Origin: CATOSP01 sp965216155
GTDB taxonomy: Bacteria > Chloroflexota > Dehalococcoidia > Lucifugimonadales > UBA3495
Length of the DNA stretch: 64,000 nucleotides
Direction of reading: 5' to 3'
Assembly: GCA_965216155.1 (NCBI GenBank)
Contig: CBDCFD010000006.1
Location: 558,001 to 622,000, forward strand
Shown here one piece after another: positions 17,214 through 26,520 of this stretch (its first letter is position 1; the number at the start of each line of letters is the position of its first letter). A program made the position numbers and the translations under genes. Under the pieces are notes generated by a model. That model made no database searches and was not told the DNA's origin. It saw nothing but the letters and a program-made list of their open reading frames with translations.

Positions 17214-18173
17214 TTAGAATGGAAGCTCCTGGCCAATTTCTTGCTCTACGGCCTTGCGGTAAACCAATTGGGCGGCGGCAATGTCTTCCAGCGCCACACC
17301 CATAGACTCGAACAGGGTGAGTGAGCCATCCGAGGGCCGGCCCTGAACACGCCCCGCCACGACATCCTGCAACTCATGGGCCATGTCCCAGCGGAACGTC
17401 CCCCTGGCTTCAGGCCACATCAGGTCACCACACTCAATCTTGGCTTGGTCCAAGTCGTCAACGACTATCACGTCCGCCCCGGTGACCGTCGCCTCGTCGA
17501 TCTCGCGTCTCATCCAATGGTTTCCGCCCGCGGCGTTGACGTGGACTCCCTGCTTCAGCCATTCGGCTTGTAGCACCGGGTCCCTGGCGGAGGTGATCAC
17601 CGCCACTATATCCACGTCCGACACGCATTCCTCGGCGCTGTCGACGGGTCTAATTTCCAGACCCAAACGTTCACCGCTTCTACGCGCGAACTCTTCCCTT
17701 CGCTCCTGCCTGCGGCTGAAGACCTTCACCTCCCGCAGGTGCCGCACGGTGGCGATTGCCTCCAGTTGAGTGCGGGCCTGAAGCCCCGTCCCAATTAGGC
17801 CCAACGTCGTGGCGTCTTTCCTGGCCATGTATGCGCTGGCCAATCCGCTGGCTGCCCCGGTGCGTATCTGGCCCAGCCGCCCCGCCTCCATGCACGACAG
17901 CAGTTGGCCCGATTCATAGTCGTAGAGCATTATCATCATCTTGCTGCCACCCGGTCCGGCGAAGGAAGGGTACGCCTTGAAGCCAAAGACTTTGTGCTCG
18001 GCGTCTGCAGCGGACATAAAGTGGAAGAAGCCGCCCGGCATCCGTATTCTCGATCGGGGTTTTACGTCGGTCGCGCCCGCCCCTGCGTGAGCGAAGGACT
18101 CTTCCAACGCGTCAATACATTCTTTCATTGGCAGCAACTCGGCTACCTGTTGCTCGTTTAGGAATAGCGCCAT
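17214..18173 (-). CDS. Ornithine cyclodeaminase / mu-crystallin family protein
   Basis: 319 residues. NAD-binding Rossmann motif GLIGTGLQART and upstream substrate/NAD region (MIMLYDYESGQLL...GRLGQIRTGAASGLASAYMA read in parts), with the family-typical HVNAAGGNH and ADVIVVDDLDQA. Members include ornithine cyclodeaminase, alanine dehydrogenase and other imine reductases, so the substrate is open. ATG 18173 has GGAGG 5 nt upstream. It diverges from the hydroxyacid dehydrogenase at 18314 over a 140-bp shared promoter region. Confidence 0.85.
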   Translation of the reverse strand: MALFLNEQQVAELLPMKECIDALEESFAHAGAGATDVKPRSRIRMPGGFFHFMSAADAEHKVFGFKAYPSFAGPGGSKMMIMLYDYESGQLLSCMEAGRLGQIRTGAASGLASAYMARKDATTLGLIGTGLQARTQLEAIATVRHLREVKVFSRRQERREEFARRSGERLGLEIRPVDSAEECVSDVDIVAVITSARDPVLQAEWLKQGVHVNAAGGNHWMRREIDEATVTGADVIVVDDLDQAKIECGDLMWPEARGTFRWDMAHELQDVVAGRVQGRPSDGSLTLFESMGVALEDIAAAQLVYRKAVEQEIGQELPF

Positions 18174-18313
18174 CCCATCCTCCGGGACCCTGCTGGGTCG
18201 TTCCCAGAGTATACCATCCGGCCCGGACACACCGGTTGTGGACCTCGGGCTGTATGGAAAATGGTGTGGCCCTTCGCTAAAATGGCGGCACTCCACCCAC
18301 AGGAGGCCCTCGT

Positions 18314-19312
18314 TTGGTACAACGCCGTCCCCGCGTTTTCGTTACCCGCCGAATCTTTCCGGATGCGGAAGAACTACTGTCCAACGTGGCCGAAACCGAA
18401 GTATGGCCCGGCGATTATCCGCCGTCGCCGGAACAATTGCGGGAAAAGATCGAAGGGATGGACGGGGTGATGACCAACATCATGGACCGGGTGGACGCCG
18501 AGTTCCTTGCCAGCGGCCGTCTCCTCAAGGTGGTCAGCCAACTGGGAGTGGGCGTGGACAACGTGGACCTGGCGGAAGCGACCCGGAGAGGCGTGCTCAT
18601 TGGCAATACGCCGGGAGTCCTTGCCAAGGCCACAGCGGACATTGGGTTCGCCTTGCTCATGTCGGCGGCCAGGCGGGTCAGCGAGAGTGAGCGTTGGCTG
18701 CGGGCTGGAAACTGGAAGATACAGTACCATCCGATGTTCTGGCTGGGGCAGGAGATACACGGCTCGACGCTGGGCATCATAGGCTTGGGGCAGATTGGTC
18801 TGGAGATGGCCAAGCGGGCACGCGGCTTCGATATGAACGTGCTCTACTACTCGCGGACGCGTAAACCGGAAATGGAGGCCCAACATGGTGTCCGGTACGT
18901 GGGACCCGAGGAGCTTTTGGCCCAATCGGACTTCGTTTCCCTCCACGTACCGTTGACCACTGAGACGCGCCATTACATCGGGGAACGGGAACTGCGTCAG
19001 ATGAAGCCAACGGCAATTCTGATAAATGTGGCCCGCGGCGCGGTCGTAGAGCCGAAGGCGCTGTATATTGCGCTCAAAGAAGGCTGGATACGGGCCGCCG
19101 CTACCGACGTAACCGACCCTGAACCCATAAACCCCGAAGACCCCTTGCTCAGCCTGGACAACTTGGTGGTTACCCCGCACATAGGCAGCGCTTCCGAGGA
19201 CTCTCGCCTGGCGACGTGCATGCTGGCGGCTAGGAACATTATCGCCGGCATTGAAGGCCGCCGGCTGGAAGCCTGCGCAAACCCCGAGGTCTACGAGCCG
19301 CTAGGAATCTGA
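18314..19312 (+). CDS. D-2-hydroxyacid dehydrogenase (phosphoglycerate dehydrogenase / glyoxylate reductase type)
   Basis: 332 residues. NAD-binding GIIGLGQIGLEMAKRA, catalytic Arg in LINVARGAVVE, Glu in the TDVTDPEPIN region and His in VTPHIGSASEDSR. The N-terminal substrate-domain signature GVGVDNVDL is present. There is no C-terminal ACT domain, which argues for a reductase rather than regulated SerA. TTG 18314 with AGGAGG 7 nt upstream is the start. It diverges from the ornithine cyclodeaminase-family gene. Confidence 0.9.
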   Translation: MVQRRPRVFVTRRIFPDAEELLSNVAETEVWPGDYPPSPEQLREKIEGMDGVMTNIMDRVDAEFLASGRLLKVVSQLGVGVDNVDLAEATRRGVLIGNTPGVLAKATADIGFALLMSAARRVSESERWLRAGNWKIQYHPMFWLGQEIHGSTLGIIGLGQIGLEMAKRARGFDMNVLYYSRTRKPEMEAQHGVRYVGPEELLAQSDFVSLHVPLTTETRHYIGERELRQMKPTAILINVARGAVVEPKALYIALKEGWIRAAATDVTDPEPINPEDPLLSLDNLVVTPHIGSASEDSRLATCMLAARNIIAGIEGRRLEACANPEVYEPLGI

Positions 19313-19610
19313 GGTGCGGGTTCTTGGGTAGTGGGCACGCTTAATGCACTGTTCACGGGACTAGGTTGGACCGGCCCATGACCAGCTTGCGCGAGAGCGC
19401 CGTCGCCCGGCGCGGACGGGCTCCGCGCCGGACAACGGTCTGGGTCAAATATTACGCCCCGGACTCAGTGCACCTGGTATTCGATGCGCCAATGACTTCG
19501 GTATCGGCGGCCAGGTGGGTTCAAAGTAGAAAGGAGGAAAACCCTGCGTGTGGCTTTCCTTCTGATGGTGTCAGACTATGTGTCTGTGAACGGGTCAGTT
19601 CCAGTGCCGC
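19313..19610. other. Gene-free gap
   Basis: I see no supported gene. An AAAGGAGGA ribosome-binding-like sequence at 19529-19537 precedes a short GTG frame of about 30 codons that runs into the VOC gene's 3' end; it is too short to call. Confidence 0.4.
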
Positions 19611-20000
19611 TTAGCTGGGGCGCTGGATTAACTCTACGCTGACTTCGTCCGGGGCCACAACGAAAGCCACCATAGAACCTGAGGGCATTGTCCAGGGTTC
19701 ACAATTGAACTTCACCCCGTTGGTCTTGAGATGCTCCGAGAGACCGAGGAGGTCGTCGGTTTCGAACCCAAAATGGTCCAACCCGTAGCGGGGCTCCGTG
19801 GAACCGGGCACCGGATCTTCGCCCTCGGCGCGCCCGGAGATGGTCATCAGATGGTCACCGTTAAGTTCAAGCTGGATGGACTTGGTGGTGGAGAGTGGGC
19901 GCTCTGAGGTGATACTGGCGCCGAAATTGTCGCAATACCACTTTGCGGCGGCGTCGGGGTCTTCGCTCCTGAAGTGCAGATGATTACAAACGATCTTCAC
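19611..20000 (-). CDS. VOC/glyoxalase superfamily protein
   Basis: 129 residues, one bleomycin-resistance/glyoxalase fold. N-terminal NHLHFRSEDPDAAAKWYCDNFG with a metal-ligand His, RYGLDHFGFETDDL in the middle and a C-terminal DEVSVELIQ with the ligand Glu. Reaction unknown; the superfamily covers dioxygenases, isomerases and resistance proteins. GTG 20000 with GGAGG 6 nt upstream is the start. The 20001-20279 gap shows no gene. Confidence 0.85.
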   Translation of the reverse strand: MKIVCNHLHFRSEDPDAAAKWYCDNFGASITSERPLSTTKSIQLELNGDHLMTISGRAEGEDPVPGSTEPRYGLDHFGFETDDLLGLSEHLKTNGVKFNCEPWTMPSGSMVAFVVAPDEVSVELIQRPS

Positions 20001-20279
20001 GTTGGGCCTCCAGTTTCAAATTAGTAGACGTAACTCGCCACGGGCAGCCCGGCGATGGAGTGGGCGGCTCCTAATCCCAGTCTACATAATGTTCCGCCCG
20101 AATTAAACTACCGCCGTGGCCTGTGATTAGCCGGTGCGGTCCTATGGCCGCGTCGGTGTGCCCCCGGGCGTTCCTCAGCCCGAAGAATTGCGAACGGTGC
20201 GGCCTTCTTTACCAACTCGGATGCGGCCTGGATCAGTGGCTAGAGGGTCGTTTCCGTATCCGGGTGACGGGGTAATATC

Positions 20280-21122
20280 TCATAGTTCCAGCGACCGCAT
20301 CCGGTACGCCGGCCTGTCCTGGTCCGAAAGCATCGACAGTCCGGCCGTTGCAACCCCGGTCTCAACCAACACGGAAGCCAATCCCAGGTTGTTCGCCCCT
20401 CTGATGTCGGTGCCCGGACTGTCGCCGATCATGACCATGTCCCGGGACCCACAGCGGCGCACCGCTTCTTCGAACATCGCAGGATGAGGCTTGCCGAGTC
20501 GCGTGAATTTGAGGTGTAGGGACTCAGGGTAGCGGAGGGCGATAACGGCCTCGACTATCTGGGCAACCGGTCCGCTGGCGAAGCCAAACCCGCCACGAAT
20601 CGGATAGATCAGGTCCGGGTTCGGGACTACGAGATGGGGCGTCTCACCTCGGTCTATCTTGTGGAGCAGCGTGCTCAATACCGCTCTAGTCGCGTCCAGG
20701 AACGGGAACCCGTCCTGGTCTCCGATTACCAGCACATCGAAGTCGTCCTCGAAGGACACTACGGTCCCACCTGCCGCCTGTACGTAACTCGCGCTGTCCT
20801 CCGGACCTAATACAACGCATCTCGAACCGGCGAGGCCACGGCTCGAGAAGTGGTCCGTCAACAGGGTCCCGGAGGTAATGATTCGGCTTGCGTCGATTGC
20901 CAGTCCCAACGCGCCGTACCTGGCCGCGCGGGTCTCCGGGAGCGCCGAGGCGTCATTGGTCAGGACGAAATAAGGCTTTCCCAGCGTGTTGAGCCGGTCG
21001 ATTGCTTCAGGAGCCCCAGGAACTACAGACGGCCAACGTGTGAGCACCCCGTCGGAATCCAGCAGGACCACCGTGTACCGGTCTATCAACTCTCCGAACG
21101 TAATCTCCGGGACCGTATCCAT
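20280..21122 (-). CDS. HAD-superfamily phosphatase, NagD-like (subfamily IIA)
   Basis: About 280 residues. Motif I VVLLDSDGVLTRWP (nucleophile Asp and acid Asp), motif II VLTNDASA, motif III Lys in LGKPHPAMF and motif IV MIGDSPGTDIRGANN. The C2 cap between motifs II and III marks the NagD/p-nitrophenylphosphatase group. It probably removes phosphate from a small metabolite. It follows the inositol-phosphate synthase fusion on the same strand with a perfect hairpin between, so an inositol- or polyol-phosphate substrate is possible; this is inferred from context only. Confidence 0.85.
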   Translation of the reverse strand: MDTVPEITFGELIDRYTVVLLDSDGVLTRWPSVVPGAPEAIDRLNTLGKPYFVLTNDASALPETRAARYGALGLAIDASRIITSGTLLTDHFSSRGLAGSRCVVLGPEDSASYVQAAGGTVVSFEDDFDVLVIGDQDGFPFLDATRAVLSTLLHKIDRGETPHLVVPNPDLIYPIRGGFGFASGPVAQIVEAVIALRYPESLHLKFTRLGKPHPAMFEEAVRRCGSRDMVMIGDSPGTDIRGANNLGLASVLVETGVATAGLSMLSDQDRPAYRMRSLEL

Positions 21123-21129
21123 TACTACC

Positions 21130-21165
21130 AATTGGACCTTCGCCTCTTTCGGCGAAGGTCCAATT
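21130..21165 (-). promoter_or_regulatory. Perfect 15-bp hairpin before the HAD phosphatase
   Basis: AATTGGACCTTCGCC / GGCGAAGGTCCAATT with a 6-nt loop, ending 8 bp before the phosphatase start and 19 bp after the stop of the upstream gene. No T-run follows on the minus strand, so it looks like an intercistronic RNA stem rather than a simple terminator. Confidence 0.65.
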
Positions 21166-21183
21166 CTCTCCGGCGGGAGCGAG

Positions 21184-22741
21184 TCAGGAGGACACCGCTG
21201 ATTCTACCTCAGACAGAGATAGGGAGTCGCGATAATATTCCATCCCAAGATGCGTGATCTGGTCCTCGCCCATTAACCAGCGCAGCGTGTTCTTGAGCTT
21301 AGTCTGCTGGATGAATAGATCGTGCTCTGGGTAGAGGCCGCGTGCGTGCTGAGGACTCTTGAAATAGAAGGATAGCCATTCTTGAATGCCGCCTAAGCCG
21401 GAACGTTGGGCCAGGTCCATAAACAGGATGAGGTCAAGCACCAGCGGGGCGGCCAGAATTGAGTCCGAGCAGAGGAAGTTGATCTTCAACTGCATGGGAT
21501 GCCGTAGCCAGCCGAAAATGTCGATGTTGTCCCATCCCTCCTTCGCATCGCCGCGTGGCGGGTAGTAGTTGATCCTCACCTTGTGATAGGCGTCCGCGTA
21601 AAGGTCGGGGTACATCTCCGGTTGCAGGATGTAGTCCAGGACTCCGAGCTTCGACTCTTCCTTGGTCCTGAAGTTTTCGGGTTCGTCCAGCACCTCGCCG
21701 TCGCGGTTCCCCAGGATATTGGTGGAAAACCAGCCGTCCATCCCCAACATTCTCGCCTTGAGCATGGGGCCGATTACCGTCTTGACCAGCGTCTGGCCGG
21801 TCTTGAAGTCCTTTCCGCAGATCGGCACTCCTTCGTCCCTGGCCAGGTTTTCGAGGGCGGGCACGTCCGACGCCAGGTTGGGGGCCCCGTTAATGAAGGG
21901 GACGCCTTCTTGAAGAGGCCGCGTAGGCGTAGAGCATCGACGGCGCGATATTCTTATGGTTGTCACTGAGTGCGCCGACGAAACTCTCAATGTCCCCGTG
22001 GATGCTGCCTTCGGTAATGAATTTTTCGGTAGAAGCAGTCCAGACCATGACGAGCCTGTCGCACTCGTTGATTTCCTTGAACTGGCGCATGTCTGCCCTA
22101 ATTGCGTCCACGGCGTCGAGTTTGGTGCCTGTCGACTTGACGTTCACGCCCTGGATTCTTTTCACGTAGTCCCCGTCGAAGACCGCCTCCATCGGTCGGA
22201 TGGCCTTAAGGAAATCCGCAATCGGTTCGATTTCTTCGTGCCGGTCCAGGACGCCGCACTTGATTGCGGCTTCGTAAGCATTATCCGGAATCGGGTCCCA
22301 CGCGCCGAAGACCAACTGGTCGAGGTCTGCGAGGGGAACGAAATCTCGAATGAGCGGAGCCTGATTGTCGGTCCTCTTACCCAGCCGAATGGTAGCCATC
22401 TGGCTGATGGACCCGATGGGCTGTCCGTTTCCACGCCGAATGTGTTCCACTCCGGCGATGAATGTTGAGGCCACGGCCCCTAGGCCCACCAATAGGACTC
22501 CAAGTCTGCCTTCCGCGGGTCTGATTTCAGGTACCGCTTCCGGCACGAAGTCCCTGGCCTCCAATGCGATCCCCTGCTGGCGCGCGAGGTCCAGGAGTTG
22601 TTCGTGCCACTGGGAGGGTATCCTGCCTGTCTTGGCCCAGTGGTGCACCGTGCTCTGGCGCCGCCCTAGCAGGGCGGCCAGCGATGACTGGCCTCCGAAT
22701 CGGTTGATAATTTGTTGTGCGGGATTTATTTCATTATTCAT
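21184..22741 (-). pseudogene. HTH domain-myo-inositol-1-phosphate synthase fusion, single-base frameshift
   Basis: The N-terminal ~60 residues (NPAQQIINRFGGQSSLAALL, RRQSTVHHWAKTGRIPSQW) form a helix-turn-helix of the Cro/YdaS-like type. Then comes an NAD-dependent myo-inositol-3-phosphate synthase: GVLLVGLGAVASTFIAGVEHI (Rossmann), DYVKRIQGVNVKSTGTKLDA, TEKFITEGSIHGD, and after the break GAPNLASDVPALENLA, GKDFKTGQTLVKTVIGPML and DSILAAPLVLDLI. The first frame stops at 21890 (AASSRRRPLH*). Removing one T near 21912 restores YAYAA-LQEGVPF and one protein of about 518 residues. ATG 22741 is chosen because a good promoter ends 7 bp before it, which would make the mRNA leaderless. Confidence 0.8.
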
Positions 22742-22748
22742 GGCAATC

Positions 22749-22777
22749 ATGTTAACGATAATATCGTTAGCAGTCAA
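22749..22777 (-). promoter_or_regulatory. Promoter with a 17-bp palindrome in the spacer
   Basis: On the minus strand: TTGACT (22777-22772), 17-bp spacer, TAACAT (22754-22749), then 7 bp to the ATG at 22741. The perfect palindrome TAACGATA-A-TATCGTTA (22753-22769) fills the spacer. A protein bound there would block the promoter. The product's own HTH domain is the obvious candidate. Confidence 0.65.
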
Positions 22778-22986
22778 GTCTGTTTCCCGGCTAGGTCCAT
22801 CATTGACGCTCTCGATGAGAATCGCAGGTTTTCATTTCCAGGTATTGTGGAAGGGTTCGGCTTTCTCAAGCTAAGAATCCGTCCGTGGGCCAACTCATCG
22901 GATGATAGTTTTGCTTAGTGCCAGACCAGCTTAATTCCCGATGTGAGACGCTGAGGGTCCGGGATTCCTCAACGGAGGTATAGTAT

Positions 22987-23012
22987 GTTCCCAGGCCGCA
23001 AACCCTGGGAAC
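22987..23012. promoter_or_regulatory. 9-bp hairpin in an intergenic gap
   Basis: GTTCCCAGG / CCTGGGAAC with an 8-nt loop and no T-run. It lies between the inositol-phosphate synthase gene and the broken YCII gene; its role is unclear. Confidence 0.4.
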
Positions 23013-23106
23013 AAAGAGGCCAGATCTCTACGATGCCCCTATCGTGTCTTAATTATGGAGTTCACCCAAGTCGTCCATCAGAAGAACAGAGGAAATTAGC
23101 AGGAGG

Positions 23107-23448
23107 AAATATACGGGAAGATACATAGTGATCTATCACGCACCCAGGTCAGCCGTGGAAGCGACGGCGAAGATGACGCCCGTAGCCATGTAAGAAGGCA
23201 TGGAGCGTTGGATGGAATGGGCCAAGAGTTGCGGAGACAGTCTAGTGGACATGGGAGCGCCTCTAGCCGGGGGACAGAGAATAACCAAATCCGGTACGAC
23301 GCCCAGCACCAGCGACGTCGTATTCTATTCTGTCCTCGAAGCGGAAAACATGGAGGCTGCTCAGGCCCTACTTGCGGGTCATCCTCACCTGGAATGGGCG
23401 GCGGGCTGCGAGATCGAAGTCTACGAGGCGATGCAACCGCACGGATGA
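23107..23448 (+). pseudogene. YCII-family protein gene with nonsense codon
   Basis: YCII/DGPF-domain protein of the small single-domain type. The body reads VIYHAPRSAVEATAKMTP-VAM*EGMERWMEWAKSCGDSL, then VDMGAPLAGGQRITKSG, ENMEAAQALLAGHPHLEWAAG and CEIEVYEAM, a textbook YCII ending. The TAA at 23191-23193 stands where relatives usually have Lys. No proper start codon remains near the AGGAGG at 23101-23106; the expected ATG is ATA. Both defects point to a decayed gene, although translation from ATG 23200 could give a shortened product. Confidence 0.7.
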
Positions 23449-23595
23449 GCCGGAAGCACTCGGTCATATTTCGAGGATTTCGTCCCTCGGTTTCCTGTGA
23501 AGCGTGGAGACAGATACGAATAGGTTAGACGATGCACGATTCCACCGGCTCGATCCGGTCAGCGTAGAGGAAGCCACCTCCGCCCAGCGACCAAT

Positions 23596-24450
23596 CTACT
23601 CAGCCAAGGCTGGAGACCAGTTGTAAATCTTCGACAGCGTTCCGCCCATGAGTGCCGAACGCTCTGAATCCGTGAGTTCGCCGGTAACCCGGAATGCCTC
23701 AACGCCTTGCTCGTAGGTCAACAAATCCACCGTCCTGGTCCAGTCGGTTCCCCACATGCAACGATCAAAGCCGAACGCGTCGAATACCTCGCGCAGAGTC
23801 TCCCAGATGTCCGGGTATGGAAATGGCTGATGGGACAGGGTACAGGCCCCGGAGATCTTGATGGCTACGTTGTCAAGCTCTGCCAGCGAAAGCACGTTGG
23901 CCAGGTCGGCAAACGGTTCCGGCGGCGCAGGTGGCTTTGGGGGTTGTACCAGACCCACATGATCGACCACTATCTGGGTGTCTGTATGGCGGCGAGCTAA
24001 CTCACGTAAGAGAGGCAGCTTGCCCGAACACATAACATTTACCGGAACGCCAGCTTGGGCGCCGGCGGCGAGTATTCGGCTGAGACCCGGGTCGTCCGCT
24101 TCGAATGGCTGGGCCGTAAGCATAATGCGGGCTCCGACCACGCCTGGCGTCCCGGTCCACTCCGCCATTTCCTCAGCGATCGCTTCCGACTGTGGATCAA
24201 ATGGCCTGATTAGTCCGAACCGGCCTGGATGTTTCGCGTATACCTCCAGTGCGTAGCTCGCATCGTACCGGTACATAGAGAAAGGCGAGACCAGCAAAGC
24301 GCCGTCGACTCCGACCGCGTCCATCGCTGCCACCATATCGTCGCCAGTGACCTCGTCTGGACCCTGCAGGAACCCCCTCCAAGGACGTTCAGGACGGTTT
24401 CGCTCATAGGCATGTACTTGCGAGTCAATCGTGGGAGTCTGTGTGGCCAT
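23596..24450 (-). CDS. Amidohydrolase family 2 (TIM-barrel metal-dependent hydrolase)
   Basis: 284 residues. N-terminal IDSQVHAYERN carries the H of the usual HxH pair replaced in part (QVHAY). Later conserved sites are IVVDHVGLVQPP, IKISGA and the barrel-closing MWGTDWTR with the catalytic Asp. This is the ACMSD/lactonase-like group that hydrolyses or decarboxylates cyclic acids and lactones. ATG 24450. No close operon partner; the 24451-24742 gap shows nothing. Confidence 0.85.
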   Translation of the reverse strand: MATQTPTIDSQVHAYERNRPERPWRGFLQGPDEVTGDDMVAAMDAVGVDGALLVSPFSMYRYDASYALEVYAKHPGRFGLIRPFDPQSEAIAEEMAEWTGTPGVVGARIMLTAQPFEADDPGLSRILAAGAQAGVPVNVMCSGKLPLLRELARRHTDTQIVVDHVGLVQPPKPPAPPEPFADLANVLSLAELDNVAIKISGACTLSHQPFPYPDIWETLREVFDAFGFDRCMWGTDWTRTVDLLTYEQGVEAFRVTGELTDSERSALMGGTLSKIYNWSPALAE

Positions 24451-24742
24451 CGTTTATCCCCTTGTCGTTTGTAGATGTCGGGTTGGTATGTGAGACCCTG
24501 TTTCAAAGGGCCCCGGAATTGTCGATTGCAGCATGTCAGTTTACACCTGTACCGGGCTTCGAGGGGCAGGTCACAGTTTTGGCCGGGGGCAAGCGGCGGT
24601 TTCCGGAGGGCATTTTGGTACATTTCCGCTCACTGTCATTGGACCTCGTAGTCTTGGCTTGAGTAGCGCCGCTGCAATGGATTCCACATCCCAACTACCA
24701 ACACGAAGGTGCTTGCTCTCACACCCCGGTGCGGTAGTTCTT

Positions 24743-26368
24743 TTACGGGGTGTAGGTGCGGTAGTAGGGACAGCCGGAATAGTTCGCACGCAATGCCCTG
24801 CCCTGCGCTACCGCATCGAAACGGAGGGTTTCCGGCGAGCGGGGGTCTTCACCGATGCGAAACAGGCCGTCCCCCAGTGGCGCCAGGCGCTCGTGACCGC
24901 CGGTTGGATACATCAACAATAGTTCGCCTTTTCGAAGCACAATACGGAAATTGGTCAGGCCGAAATTGTAAGCCCGGTAGTGCCCTGGGAAGCTCTCCCA
25001 CTCACCGGGGTAATCAAAGCTCGCCGGGCCGGAATAGCCTTCGCCGACATACCAATTGGGACCGTGAAAAACCTCCACGACCCGGTTGCCATCGCGCCCG
25101 AACTCCAACAGGAAACGCTCCAGGCCGGGGTGTGGCAGGTAGAAACTGTCCTCGCCGCGCCGTTGCAGGACGACGTCCTGACCGTCGTATTGAAGCACCA
25201 ACCGGTCGCGCTGAGCCGTCAGAACTAGGGTGTCGCCACCGGAGTTATAGGAACCGGCGTAGTCGGCCGCATTACTCACCGAGGCCGGGGCGCCAACTGC
25301 CAGCGGAGGAGGTATTTCCCGCTGGCGCAATCCGGCCCGCAAAAGGCTGAGCAAGTGCATCGCCATCCCAACTGCGCCGTAGGACTCGACATAACCGTTG
25401 ACCATGACCACTACTCCGATCCCGTCGTCCAAGTCCGCGATCGCCGCCGACACGAATCCGGTGGTGCTGCCGCCGTGGCCTAGGTAAGCATGGCCGTCGA
25501 CATCCGCCAAAGTGATCCCGTACCCGTAGTAGGCGCCTCCCCACTGTTGGGTTGGTATCGCCCGCTGGGTCATTAGGCGGAAACTCTCCTCAGACATGAT
25601 CCGGCCCGCTGGTCCATGGCCCCGGTTCATGAGCATCCTCAAATAGGTGGCCATATCCTCGGCGGTAGATGCCTGACAGCCGTCTCCCACTCCGTATTCA
25701 GTCCATAGCGCCGGTACCAGCCCGTGGTCTCTGTGCTCCGGCCGGTCGTCATAAAAGCTCCGGTAACCTACCGCCGACCGCTTTCGAGTCTCGAACCCAA
25801 TTACCGGGTGGGAATCGCGCATCCCGAGGGGATTGAGCACTCGCGCCTGCATGGCGTCCTGGTATGGCTTTCCGTCCACTTCCTCCAACAGGAAACCCAG
25901 AGTCTTGTAGCCGATGTTCGAATAACGGAAGCATTCTCCCGGAGGAGACCCAGTCCGGCCATCCCGTAGGGACCAGGATTCATAGAGGCCGTGGGGCGCT
26001 ATGTCGGTGCCGGCAATCAGCCCGGCAGTATGGGTCATCAGGTGATGGAGGGTGATGGGCCCGTAGTCGGACTGCACCTCGAACCACGGCAAGTAGCGCG
26101 ACACCGGCGCTTGTAAGTCCAGGCGGCCCTCATCGCGAAGTTGCATCAAAGCAACGTTCGTGAAGGACTTGCCGATAGACCCGATCTCGAACATCGTACC
26201 GGGCTGCATTGTCCGGCCGGAAGCCAGGTCGGCGTAGCCAAAGGGGACTACTCGGAGCGACTTTTCCCGGTCCGTAACCGCCAGGACCAACCCCGGCATA
26301 TTGACTTCCCCGATCCGGTGCTCCAAGAACCGGTCAACTTCTTCAAAAGCTCTTTCAAGACTCGTCAT
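24743..26368 (-). CDS. Serine hydrolase, class C beta-lactamase-related family
   Basis: 541 residues. Catalytic SxxK is S64-I-G-K67 (FEIGSIGKSF), YxN is Y149-S-N151 (CFRYSNIGY), and the KTG-equivalent is HGG in LGHGGSTTG near residue 310. A C-terminal ~190-residue beta-rich domain follows, as in esterase/peptidase members. There is no clear signal peptide. Members include D-amino-acid peptidases, esterases and penicillin-binding relatives, so the substrate is uncertain. ATG 26368 has GGAGG 8 nt upstream. Confidence 0.88.
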   Translation of the reverse strand: MTSLERAFEEVDRFLEHRIGEVNMPGLVLAVTDREKSLRVVPFGYADLASGRTMQPGTMFEIGSIGKSFTNVALMQLRDEGRLDLQAPVSRYLPWFEVQSDYGPITLHHLMTHTAGLIAGTDIAPHGLYESWSLRDGRTGSPPGECFRYSNIGYKTLGFLLEEVDGKPYQDAMQARVLNPLGMRDSHPVIGFETRKRSAVGYRSFYDDRPEHRDHGLVPALWTEYGVGDGCQASTAEDMATYLRMLMNRGHGPAGRIMSEESFRLMTQRAIPTQQWGGAYYGYGITLADVDGHAYLGHGGSTTGFVSAAIADLDDGIGVVVMVNGYVESYGAVGMAMHLLSLLRAGLRQREIPPPLAVGAPASVSNAADYAGSYNSGGDTLVLTAQRDRLVLQYDGQDVVLQRRGEDSFYLPHPGLERFLLEFGRDGNRVVEVFHGPNWYVGEGYSGPASFDYPGEWESFPGHYRAYNFGLTNFRIVLRKGELLLMYPTGGHERLAPLGDGLFRIGEDPRSPETLRFDAVAQGRALRANYSGCPYYRTYTP

Positions 26369-26520
26369 TACTCATTCCTCCCATGATAGCCGTGCGCGTT
26401 GATACAGATTTGACGTGTACGGGCTAACCTGTCCATATTGAGGTTCAAAAGGGTTTTGGACTATGATCCCGTTGGCGCGGTTTATTCTAGCCTTGGACGC
26501 AAGGCGCAGGAGAGCGCGGT

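Noticed and set aside
19366..19614. 82-codon plus-strand frame
   Set aside because: No ribosome-binding site, no domain and odd composition; it overlaps the 3' end of the VOC gene.
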